From an uncultured Oscillibacter sp. (lineage in GTDB: Bacteria; Bacillota; Clostridia; Oscillospirales; Oscillospiraceae), in assembly GCF_900544955.1 (NCBI RefSeq), contig NZ_UQXD01000047.1:1-17192 (forward strand): DNA of 17,192 nucleotides, in the 5' to 3' direction. The position numbers were made by a program, and so were the translations under genes. Under the pieces are notes generated by a model, which had not been told where the DNA came from, searched no databases, and worked only from the letters and a program-made list of their open reading frames with translations. Below, piece after piece: positions 7,079-13,404 of the stretch (within the stretch, counting starts at the first letter, position 1; every line of letters starts with the position of its first letter).

Positions 7079-7738
7079 ATGCTGACCTTTGAGGAAGTCA
7101 AAAACAACGGGGCTATCCGTACCTATATCCAGCGGGCGGACGAGTCCCTCATCACCCTGGGGTTCACGGAGCACAGCTTTGCCCACGTGACCATGGTGGC
7201 GGAGACGGCGGGCTATATCCTGGAGACCCTGGGCTATCCCGCCCGGACGGCGGAGCTGGCGAGAATCGCCGGCTTCCTCCACGACATCGGCAACCTGGTC
7301 AACCGCATCGACCACTCTCAGTCCGGCGCGGTGATGGCCTTCCGCCTGCTGGACAACCTGCACTGCGACCCGGAGGAGATCGCCACCGTGGTCACCGCCA
7401 TCGGCAACCACGACGAGGGCACAGGCCTGCCGGTGAACGCCGTGGCGGCGGCACTGATCCTGGCGGACAAATCCGACGTCCGCCGCAGCCGGGTCCGCAA
7501 CCGGGACATGGCCAGCTTCGACATCCACGACCGGGTGAACTACTCGGTGAAAAAGGCCCAGCTGAAGATCAACGAGGAGCACACCCTCATCAAGCTGAAG
7601 CTGTCCGTGGACACGAAGTACGGCTCCGTCATGGATTACTTTGAGATTTTCATGCAGCGGATGATCCTCTGCCGCAAGGCGGCGGAGAAGCTGGGGCTGC
7701 AGTTTAAGCTGATGATCAACGAGCAGCAGCTGATATAG
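7079..7738 (+). CDS. HD-domain phosphohydrolase in the pst-pho operon
   Basis: A 219-residue single-domain protein of the HD metal-dependent phosphohydrolase superfamily. Likely metal ligands are H36 (HSFAH), H68-D69 in FLHDIGN, H111 in NHDEG and D130 in ILADKSDVRRS, the H...HD...H...D order of the superfamily; H79 may also take part. It has no membrane segment, no GYP motif, and no receiver or RelA/SpoT synthetase domain. The C-terminal quarter (from about 150) is of mixed alpha/beta character and unassigned. ATG 7079 follows a purine-rich GGGGGCGGCGGAG ribosome region. It lies between phoU and the phoP-like regulator, so a role in phosphate signalling or nucleotide turnover is likely, but its substrate cannot be read from the sequence. 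Confidence 0.85.
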   Translation: MLTFEEVKNNGAIRTYIQRADESLITLGFTEHSFAHVTMVAETAGYILETLGYPARTAELARIAGFLHDIGNLVNRIDHSQSGAVMAFRLLDNLHCDPEEIATVVTAIGNHDEGTGLPVNAVAAALILADKSDVRRSRVRNRDMASFDIHDRVNYSVKKAQLKINEEHTLIKLKLSVDTKYGSVMDYFEIFMQRMILCRKAAEKLGLQFKLMINEQQLI

Positions 7739-7771
7739 GCGGCGGGACGGCCGCCGGAGAGACGCTTGCCG

Positions 7772-7826
7772 CCGGCCCGCCGGAGGGGCCGGAGATTCCC
7801 CGGGCTCCCGCTCTGGACGGGGAGCC
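7772..7826 (+). other. two short GC stem-loops before the response regulator gene
   Basis: CCGGCCC (7772-7778) pairs with GGGCCGG (7786-7792), and GGCTCCC (7803-7809) pairs with GGGAGCC (7820-7826). Both are 7-bp stems in the 108-base gap between the HD-domain gene and the response regulator. No T-tract follows either. I see no promoter in this gap that I would defend. Confidence 0.4.
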
Positions 7827-7846
7827 GGAAGCCGAGGAGGTCCGCT

Positions 7847-8515
7847 ATGATCTATTTACTGGAAGACGACGACAGCATCCGGGACTTTGTGATCTACACC
7901 CTCAACAGCCAGGGGATGGAGGCCCGGGGCTTCGCCCTGCCCTCCGCCTTCTGGAACGCCGTGGCGGAGCAGGCGCCCTCGCTGGTGCTGCTGGACATCA
8001 TGCTGCCGGAGGAGGACGGCGTCTCCGTGCTGAAAAAGCTCCGCGCCGCCGGCCGCACCCGGCGGCTGCCGGTCATCATGCTCACCGCCAAGGGCACCGA
8101 GTACGACAAGGTGCTGGGGCTGGACGCCGGGGCGGACGACTACGTGGCCAAGCCCTTCGGCATGATGGAGCTGCTCTCCCGCATCCGGGCCCTGCTGCGG
8201 CGGACGGAGACGGAGAGCGGCGCCTACCGCTGCGGCGCGCTGACCGTGGACCCGGGGCGGCACGTGGCCGCTGTGAGCGGGCAGGAGGTGTCCCTCACCC
8301 AGAAGGAGTTTGAGGTCCTCTGCCTGCTGCTGAAAAACCGGGGGCAGGTCCTCTCCCGGGAGCGGCTGATCGAGGAGGTGTGGGGCTACGCCTTCACCGG
8401 CGAGAGCCGTACCGTGGATGTGCACGTCCGCACCCTGCGCCAGAAGCTGGGGGAGGCGGGCGGTTATATCGAGACCGTTCGGGGCTACGGCTACAAGATC
8501 GGTTTGGAAAGCTGA
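7847..8515 (+). CDS. phoP: PhoP/PhoB-like response regulator (OmpR family)
   Basis: A 222-residue transcription factor with an N-terminal receiver and a C-terminal winged helix. Receiver residues are in place: acidic pocket E6-D7-D8, phospho-acceptor D50 (LLDIMLP), T80 (MLTAKG) and K102 (AKPFG). The DNA-binding half shows the OmpR/PhoB pattern LTQKEFEVLCLLLKNRGQVLSRERLIEEVWG, then RTVDVHVRTLRQKLGE and the wing ETVRGYGYKIG. The ATG at 7847 has GAGGAGG six bases upstream; the longer in-frame start at 7766 lies in the GC hairpins with no ribosome site. Eight bases separate its stop from the kinase gene. Its place behind pst-phoU makes it the likely binder of the PhoP box at 2660-2699. Confidence 0.92.
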   Translation: MIYLLEDDDSIRDFVIYTLNSQGMEARGFALPSAFWNAVAEQAPSLVLLDIMLPEEDGVSVLKKLRAAGRTRRLPVIMLTAKGTEYDKVLGLDAGADDYVAKPFGMMELLSRIRALLRRTETESGAYRCGALTVDPGRHVAAVSGQEVSLTQKEFEVLCLLLKNRGQVLSRERLIEEVWGYAFTGESRTVDVHVRTLRQKLGEAGGYIETVRGYGYKIGLES

Positions 8516-8523
8516 GGAACGCC

Positions 8524-10185
8524 ATGACAAAACGCATTTGCCGCGCCATTTTGACCGTGACGCTGACGGTGCTGCTGGCAAGCCTGGTGCTGATCGTGGG
8601 GGTGCTCCACGGGTACTTCCAGGACCGGGTGACCCAGGAGCTGGCCCGGAGCACCGCCTACATCGCCCGGGGCGTGGAGCGGGAGGGCCTGGCGTACCTG
8701 GAGTCCGGGCTGCCGCCGGAGAGCCGCATCACCTGGGTGGCCGCCGACGGAACCGTGCTCTACGACAACCGGGAGGACCCCGCCGTGATGGAAAACCACG
8801 CTGGGCGGGAGGAGATTCACGCGGCGCTGGTCCTGGGGAGGGGGTCCGCCAGCCGCTATTCCGACACCCTCTCCCAGAAGACGGTGTATGTTGCCCTGCG
8901 CCTGGCGGACGGCTCCGTTCTCCGGGCGTCGGACACCCAATACTCCGTGTGGATGCTGGTGCTCCAGGCGATGCAGCCGGTGGCGCTGATGCTGCTGCTG
9001 GCCTTCTGCCTGGCCCTGGGCCTGGCGGGGCGGGTGGCCAGGCAGCTGGTGGAGCCCATCAACGCCATCGACCTCTCCAACCCCGGGGAGGAGGCGGTGT
9101 ATGAGGAGCTGGCCCCCCTGCTGAGCAAAATCCGCAGCCAGAACCGCCAGATTCAGCGGCAGGTGCTGGATTTGCAGCAGCGGCGGGAGGAGTTCACCGC
9201 CATCACCGAGAACATGAGCGAGGGGCTGCTGGTCATCGACCGGGAGACCCGCGTGCTGTCCTACAACTCCGCCGCGCTGCATCTGCTGGGGGCGGAGGGC
9301 CCCGGGGCGGAGGGGGAGAGCGTCCTGGCCCTGAACCGGGAGGCGGGCTTCCGCCGCTGCGTGGAGGAGGCCCTGGCGGGCCGGAGGTGGGAGGAGCTGC
9401 TGGAGCGCAGCGACGACTGCCGCCGGGTGATGGCCAGCCCCGTGGAGCAGGCGGGGAGCGTGGCCGGCGCCGTGCTGGTGGTGCTGGACGTGACGGAGAA
9501 GGAGCAGCGGGACCGGCTGCGGCGGGAGTTCACCGCCAACGTCTCCCACGAGCTGAAAACCCCTCTCACCTCCATCCTGGGCACGGCGGAGATCCTGGAA
9601 AACGGCATGGTGAAGCCCGCCGACATCCCCCACTTCGCCGGGAACATCCACCGGGAGGCCCGGCGCCTCATCGGGCTGGTGAACGACATCATCAAGCTCT
9701 CCCGCCTGGACGAGGGCGGCCCCACCGCCCAGTGGGAGACGGTGGACCTCTACGCCCAGGCTCGGTCCATTCTGGACCAGCTGGCCCCGGCGGCGGAGAG
9801 CCGCCAGGTCTCCCTCACCCTCTCCGGCGGCACGGCCTGCGCCCGGGGCGTGCCCCAGATCGTGGAGGAGGTGCTCTACAACCTCTGCGACAACGCCGTG
9901 GCCTACAACCGCCCCGGCGGCAGCGTCCTGGTGACGGTGGCGGAGGCGCCGGAGGGCGCCCGGGTCACGGTGCGGGACACCGGCATCGGCATCCCCCGGG
10001 ACGCCCGGGAGCGGGTGTTTGAGCGGTTCTACCGGGTGGACAAGAGCCATCCCAGCGGGGGGACGGGCCTGGGCCTTTCCATCGTGAAGCACGGCGCCGC
10101 CTACCTGGGGGCCCGGGTGGAGCTGGACAGCGAGCCCGGGAAGGGCAGTACCTTTACATTGACGTTTCCGAAGATCCGGGAATGA
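8524..10185 (+). CDS. phoR: PhoR-like sensor histidine kinase
   Basis: A 553-residue membrane kinase. Order of parts: first membrane helix (about 7-29), an extracytoplasmic sensor of about 110 residues, second membrane helix (about 144-172), a linker, a PAS domain (about 225-330, containing EGLLVIDRETRVLSYNSAALHLLG), the dimerisation/phosphoacceptor box FTANVSHELKTPLTSI with H342, the N-box NLCDNAVAYN (N457), G1 RDTGIGIP, the F-box FERFYRVD and G2 GGTGLGLSIVKHG. This is the PhoR architecture of Firmicutes. The ATG is at 8524 with GAGGAA overlapping the stop of phoP, so the pair is translationally coupled. It would phosphorylate the regulator when phosphate is scarce, under control of PstSCAB and PhoU. 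Last gene of the operon. Confidence 0.92.
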   Translation: MTKRICRAILTVTLTVLLASLVLIVGVLHGYFQDRVTQELARSTAYIARGVEREGLAYLESGLPPESRITWVAADGTVLYDNREDPAVMENHAGREEIHAALVLGRGSASRYSDTLSQKTVYVALRLADGSVLRASDTQYSVWMLVLQAMQPVALMLLLAFCLALGLAGRVARQLVEPINAIDLSNPGEEAVYEELAPLLSKIRSQNRQIQRQVLDLQQRREEFTAITENMSEGLLVIDRETRVLSYNSAALHLLGAEGPGAEGESVLALNREAGFRRCVEEALAGRRWEELLERSDDCRRVMASPVEQAGSVAGAVLVVLDVTEKEQRDRLRREFTANVSHELKTPLTSILGTAEILENGMVKPADIPHFAGNIHREARRLIGLVNDIIKLSRLDEGGPTAQWETVDLYAQARSILDQLAPAAESRQVSLTLSGGTACARGVPQIVEEVLYNLCDNAVAYNRPGGSVLVTVAEAPEGARVTVRDTGIGIPRDARERVFERFYRVDKSHPSGGTGLGLSIVKHGAAYLGARVELDSEPGKGSTFTLTFPKIRE

Positions 10186-10188
10186 CAC

Positions 10189-10232
10189 CCAAGGGGAGGG
10201 ACTCCGGCCCCGGCCGGGGCCCCTCCCCTTGG
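10189..10232 (+). terminator. large stem-loop after phoR, probable end of the pst-pho operon
   Basis: CCAAGGGGAGGG (10189-10200) and CCCTCCCCTTGG (10221-10232) form a perfect 12-bp stem. Inside it, 10206-10221 is itself a perfect 16-base palindrome of G and C. The tract after it is not T-rich, so it may act as a weak or Rho-assisted terminator, or as a barrier to 3' exonucleases. Confidence 0.55.
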
Positions 10233-10277
10233 CGGATTTGGACAAAGAGGGGGGTGCCTTTTGGGGGAATCCGGCAA

Positions 10278-10307
10278 TTGTGGCCCCCGGAACCGATGTG
10301 CTATCAT
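10278..10307 (+). promoter_or_regulatory. candidate sigma-A promoter of the cycloisomerase-like gene
   Basis: TTGTGG (10278-10283) and TATCAT (10302-10307) are separated by 18 bases. They lie after the phoR terminator and about 70 bases before the start codon. This supports a separate transcription unit. Confidence 0.45.
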
Positions 10308-10375
10308 GGCGGTAGACAGCGGCGAGGGCGGGGCGCGGCGCCCGCATCGGCCGCCGGAGAGAAAGGATGACGGAC

Positions 10376-11521
10376 ATGACCATCAAGGATGTACGGGTTC
10401 ACATCATCAGCGCGCCCCTTTCCCAGCCCTTCCGCTTTTCCCAGGGGTGGGTGTACAAGCGGGATTCCGTGATCGTGGAGGTGGAGACGGCGGACGGCGT
10501 CTGCGGCTTCGGCGAGTGCCTGTGCCACGGGCGGCAGGAGCCCTTCATGGCCGCCTCCTTCATCGAGCAGTGCTACAGGCCCCTGCTGGTGGGCCAGAGC
10601 CTCTTTGATGTGGAGGTGCTCTGGGAGAAGCTGTATAACAGCGTCCGCCCCATCGGCCAGCAGGGCGTGTGCATCAACGCCCAGAGCGGCGTGGACATCG
10701 CCCTGTGGGACGCCATCGGCAAGACCCTGGGCCAGCCGGTGTACAACCTGCTGGGCGGCCGCTACCGGGACAAAATCCCCGCCTACGCCACCGGGTTTTA
10801 CCGGGTGGAGGGGGCCCGGTATCCGGAGGCGGCGGTGGAGGAGGCCCTGTCCTACCGGGAAAAGGGATTTCTCGGCATGAAGCTGAAGGTGGGCTTCGGT
10901 GTGGAGGAGGACCTCCACTACATCCGCACGGTGCGGGAGGCCCTGGGCTACGGCGTGAAGCTGATGGCGGACTTCAACTGCGCCTACAGCCGGGGCAACG
11001 CCCGCCGCATCCTCTACGAGCTGCAGGACGCCCGGCTGGAATTCCTGGAGGAGCTGCTGCCGCCGGAGGACCTGGAGGGCTACGCCGCCCTGCGGGACCT
11101 GACGGGCACCAATCTGGCCGCCGGCGAGTGCCTCTTCGGCAAGCAGAACTTCCGCCGCTGGCTGGAGCGGGGGGCGCTGGACATCTACCAGCCGGACCTG
11201 TGCTCCTCCGGCGGGTTCACGGAGTGCAAGAAAATCCAGGTGCTGACCCAGAGCTACAACACCGCCCTCATCCCCCACGTGTGGGGCAGCGGGGTGGGGC
11301 TGGCGGCGTCGCTGCAATTCATCGCCACCCTGGTGCCCACGCCCCTGTGCGACAAGCCCATCGAGCCCATGGTGGAGTACGACCAGTCCAGCCATCCCTT
11401 CCGCCTGGACCTCATCGACGGGGAGATCACCTTCCGGGAGGGCCATGTGGCCGTGCCGGAGGGTCCCGGCATCGGCGTGGAGGTGGACCGGCGGGTGCTG
11501 GAGAAGTACAAAATCAACTGA
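10376..11521 (+). CDS. mandelate racemase/muconate lactonizing enzyme family protein, D-galactarolactone cycloisomerase-like
   Basis: A 381-residue enolase-superfamily enzyme. I prefer ATG 10376 over 10367 because the ribosome site GAGAAAGG touches the first ATG but lies nine bases before the second. Catalytic residues are visible: the KxK motif K169-L-K171, metal ligands D199 (ADFN), E225 and E251 (AAGECLFG), and H301 in PHVWGSG. The segments KVGFGVEEDL, YQPDLCSSGGFTE, PHVWGSGVGLAASLQFIA and PIEPMVEYDQSSHPFR closely resemble the Agrobacterium D-galactarolactone cycloisomerase (Gci) as I remember it. That enzyme opens galactaro-lactone to a 3-deoxy-2-keto-hexarate during galacturonate breakdown. 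The exact substrate is uncertain; a related sugar-acid dehydratase is the main alternative. It is monocistronic. Confidence 0.82.
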   Translation: MTIKDVRVHIISAPLSQPFRFSQGWVYKRDSVIVEVETADGVCGFGECLCHGRQEPFMAASFIEQCYRPLLVGQSLFDVEVLWEKLYNSVRPIGQQGVCINAQSGVDIALWDAIGKTLGQPVYNLLGGRYRDKIPAYATGFYRVEGARYPEAAVEEALSYREKGFLGMKLKVGFGVEEDLHYIRTVREALGYGVKLMADFNCAYSRGNARRILYELQDARLEFLEELLPPEDLEGYAALRDLTGTNLAAGECLFGKQNFRRWLERGALDIYQPDLCSSGGFTECKKIQVLTQSYNTALIPHVWGSGVGLAASLQFIATLVPTPLCDKPIEPMVEYDQSSHPFRLDLIDGEITFREGHVAVPEGPGIGVEVDRRVLEKYKIN

Positions 11522-11528
11522 GGGACAG

Positions 11529-11561
11529 CGGCGGCGCCGGACACGGCGCCGCCGTTTTTTT
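11529..11561 (+). terminator. Rho-independent terminator of the cycloisomerase-like gene
   Basis: An 11-bp GC stem (11529-11539 with 11544-11554, CGGCGGCGCC against GGCGCCGCCG plus a closing G-C pair) with a 4-base loop is followed by seven T (11555-11561). It begins eight bases after the stop codon. Confidence 0.92.
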
Positions 11562-11562
11562 G

Positions 11563-11591
11563 GAATCATCCGCCGCCGGATGGACATACTA
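11563..11591 (+). promoter_or_regulatory. sigma-G-like sporulation promoter of spoVAF
   Basis: CATACTA (11585-11591) is identical to the -10 consensus of the forespore factor sigma-G. Seventeen bases upstream is GGAATC (11563-11568), sharing GAAT with the TGAATA -35. It starts directly after the preceding T-tract and lies 22 bases before the spoVAF start codon. Late forespore expression is what is known for spoVAF in Bacillus. Confidence 0.65.
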
Positions 11592-11613
11592 GGGCCATCA
11601 ATGGAGGTGGAGC

Positions 11614-13032
11614 ATGGAGAAGCTTTCGGACAATTACATGGACAACGTACGCCGGATGGACGGCCTTTTGGGCGTGGGCCGCTGCTGCGACGTGGTGAAC
11701 CGGGACTATGTGATCGGCGGGCGGCGGGCCCGGCTGTGGGTGATCGACGGCTATGGAAAGGACAACATTCTGGAGCGGATGGGGGCCTTCTGGCTGTCCC
11801 TCCCCGCGGCGGAGGTGAAGGACCTGAGGCGGATGCAGGACTTCGCGGACCGGTTCGTCTCCTTTTCCGAGACCAACGTCAGCTTCGACGTGGAGGACAT
11901 CGTGACCTCCGTAATGCTGGGAAAGACGCTGCTGCTGGTGGAGGGCCTGGCGGGCGGGGCGCTGATGGACGCCAAGGAATACCCCGGCCGGGGCGTGGCG
12001 GAGCCGCCGGACGGCAAGGTGCTCCGGGGCTCCCACGACGGCTTCATCGAGGCGATGGTGCCCAACCTGGCCCTGCTGCGCCGCCGCATCCGGGACCCCC
12101 ACCTGACGCTGGAGGGGATGAAGTTGGGAAAGCGCTCCCGCACGGACGCGGCGCTGTGCTATCTGGATGACCGGGCGGACCCCAAGCTGCTGGAGGAAAT
12201 TCGGCAGAAGCTGCAAAGCGTCTCGGTCAAGTCCCTCTCCATGGCCCAGGAGAGTGTGGCGGAGGCCATCCGGCCCAAGCAGTGGTACAACCCCTTCCCC
12301 AAGGTCCGCTATACGGAGCGGCCCGACACCGCCGCCGCCAGCATCCTGGAGGGCAGCATCGTGCTGATGGTGGACAACTCCCCCTCGGTGATGATCCTGC
12401 CCACCACCTTCTTCGACTTCACCCAGGAGGCCAACGAGTTTTACTTCCCGCCCCTCATCGGCACCTATCTGCGGCTGCTGCGGATCGTGGTGTTCCTCAT
12501 CTCCCTGCTCATCACCCCCGCCTGGTACCTGATGGTCAGCGAGCCGGGGCGCCTGCCGTCGTGGCTGGAGTTCCTCTCCTCGCCGGAGCCGGCCTCCCTG
12601 GCGCTGCTGTGGCAGCTTTTGGTGGTGGAGTTCCTCATCGACGTCTTGAAACTGGCGTCGCTGAACACGCCGGACTCTCTGTCCAACTCCTTCTCCATGC
12701 TGGGGGCGCTGATCCTGGGCGACTTCGCCGTTCAGGCGGGGTGGCTGGGGCCGGAGGTGCTGGTGTATATGGCCTTCGTGTCCGTGGCCAGCTTTGCCCA
12801 GCCCAGCTACGAGATGGGCTACGCCTTCAAGCTGCTGCGGGTGGCGCTGCTGCTGGCGACGGCGGCCTTCGACGTGTGGGGCTTCCTTCTGGGGCTGGTG
12901 GGCATTGTGGTGCTGCTGGCCACCACCAAGCCCCTGGTGGGGAAGGGCTACCTCTACCCCCTCATCCCCTTCAACGGCCGGGCCCTGCGGCGATTGCTCC
13001 TCCGGGAGCCCATCAGCCGGGACAATACGTGA
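11614..13032 (+). CDS. spoVAF: SpoVAF, GerA-family spore germination membrane protein
   Basis: A 472-residue protein of the GerA A-subunit family. The N-terminal half is soluble and holds the family blocks RGSHDGFIEAMVPNLALLRRRI (about 133-154) and LGKRSRTDAALCYLDD. The C-terminal half holds about five membrane segments, starting at LRIVVFLISLLITPAWYL. The stretch NPFPKVRYTERPDTAAASIL followed by VDNSPSVMILPTTFFD is characteristic of SpoVAF more than of GerAA/GerBA receptors. In Bacillus this protein sits in the spore inner membrane and takes part in germination, reported to form a channel with a partner (FigP). Normally it ends the spoVA operon; here it stands alone behind a sigma-G-like promoter. 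GGAGG lies six bases before the ATG. Confidence 0.9.
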   Translation: MEKLSDNYMDNVRRMDGLLGVGRCCDVVNRDYVIGGRRARLWVIDGYGKDNILERMGAFWLSLPAAEVKDLRRMQDFADRFVSFSETNVSFDVEDIVTSVMLGKTLLLVEGLAGGALMDAKEYPGRGVAEPPDGKVLRGSHDGFIEAMVPNLALLRRRIRDPHLTLEGMKLGKRSRTDAALCYLDDRADPKLLEEIRQKLQSVSVKSLSMAQESVAEAIRPKQWYNPFPKVRYTERPDTAAASILEGSIVLMVDNSPSVMILPTTFFDFTQEANEFYFPPLIGTYLRLLRIVVFLISLLITPAWYLMVSEPGRLPSWLEFLSSPEPASLALLWQLLVVEFLIDVLKLASLNTPDSLSNSFSMLGALILGDFAVQAGWLGPEVLVYMAFVSVASFAQPSYEMGYAFKLLRVALLLATAAFDVWGFLLGLVGIVVLLATTKPLVGKGYLYPLIPFNGRALRRLLLREPISRDNT

Positions 13033-13038
13033 AAAAAC

Positions 13039-13075
13039 CCGCCGGGCGGCAGACACAGCGTCTGCCGCCCGGCGG
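13039..13075. terminator. shared hairpin terminator between spoVAF and the XRE gene
   Basis: A 16-bp perfect stem (13039-13054 with 13060-13075; core GCCGGGCGGCAGAC) with a 5-base loop separates two convergent genes. Six A (13032-13037) lie just before it on the plus strand, so on the minus strand it ends in a T-tract and terminates the XRE gene well. In the plus direction the T-tract is poor. Confidence 0.8.
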
Positions 13076-13076
13076 C

Positions 13077-13301
13077 TTATCGGTTGGTGGGTTTGCGGTC
13101 GGTGCGGTCCAGGAGATAGTCCACACTGACGTTGTAAAAATCTGCCAGAGCACACAGTACCCAGGGCGGGGTCATACGCTGCCCGCTCTCGTAATAGGCA
13201 TAGGTGCGCTGCGGCACGTTGATGGCGGTCCCGACCTGGCGCTGCGTCAGGTCGGCGTCCTCCCGCAGCGCCCGAATGCGCTCGTACTTTTTCAATTTCA
13301 T
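13077..13301 (-). CDS. small XRE-family (Cro/CI-type) HTH repressor
   Basis: A 74- or 75-residue DNA-binding protein made of one Cro/CI helix-turn-helix domain: RIRALREDADLTQRQVGTAINV, then PQRTYAYYESGQR as the recognition helix and turn, and LCALADFYNVSVDYLLDRTD closing the five-helix fold. There is no sensor or peptidase domain. The ATG is at 13301, with an in-frame GTG just before it at 13304; no good ribosome site precedes either, and a TATACT -10 lies only 8 bases upstream of the GTG, so the message may be leaderless. It is divergent from the GGDEF gene with two palindromes between them, which makes it the likely repressor of both. Confidence 0.88.
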   Translation of the reverse strand: MKLKKYERIRALREDADLTQRQVGTAINVPQRTYAYYESGQRMTPPWVLCALADFYNVSVDYLLDRTDRKPTNR

Positions 13302-13311
13302 CACCGATGCC

Positions 13312-13317
13312 AGTATA
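13312..13317 (-). promoter_or_regulatory. possible -10 box of the XRE gene
   Basis: TATACT on the minus strand (13317 to 13312) is a good -10. No convincing -35 lies at 16-18 bases. The first palindromic operator (13321-13337) covers the spacer, so repressor binding there would block this promoter. Confidence 0.35.
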
Positions 13318-13320
13318 TGT

Positions 13321-13337
13321 TAGAACAATCTGTTCTA
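13321..13337. promoter_or_regulatory. operator 1: perfect palindrome TAGAACA-ATC-TGTTCTA
   Basis: A 17-base inverted repeat with a 3-base centre. It abuts the -35 of the GGDEF promoter and covers the presumed promoter of the XRE gene. It is the likely binding site of the XRE protein encoded beside it. Confidence 0.65.
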
Positions 13338-13366
13338 TTGACATTTTGAATACATTGTTCTAAAAT
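13338..13366 (+). promoter_or_regulatory. strong sigma-A promoter of the GGDEF gene
   Basis: Consensus -35 TTGACA (13338-13343), a 17-base spacer, and -10 TAAAAT (13361-13366), five of six to consensus. It lies about 39 bases before the start codon and is overlapped by operator 2, which suggests a strong promoter kept silent by the repressor. Confidence 0.8.
13346..13362. promoter_or_regulatory. operator 2: imperfect copy of operator 1
   Basis: TTGAATA-CAT-TGTTCTA matches operator 1 at 12 of 14 half-site positions. Its centre is 25 bp from that of operator 1. It lies in the spacer of the GGDEF promoter and reaches its -10, so binding would shut that promoter. Confidence 0.55.
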
Positions 13367-13404
13367 TAGAGGACGTATCGGGAGAAGAGCGAGGAGAGAT
13401 GGCG

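Noticed and set aside
8491..10386. 631-residue minus-strand reading frame opposite phoR
   Set aside because: Composition of an antisense shadow, opposite a kinase with every expected motif.
13322..13336. GAAC...GTTC palindrome as a LexA (SOS) box
   Set aside because: The Firmicute LexA box has four bases between GAAC and GTTC; here there are five, so the half-sites have the wrong spacing. The neighbouring XRE protein is a better candidate.
11566..13344. 592-residue minus-strand reading frame opposite spoVAF
   Set aside because: Antisense shadow; its start overlaps the XRE operator region but the XRE frame has the real domain.
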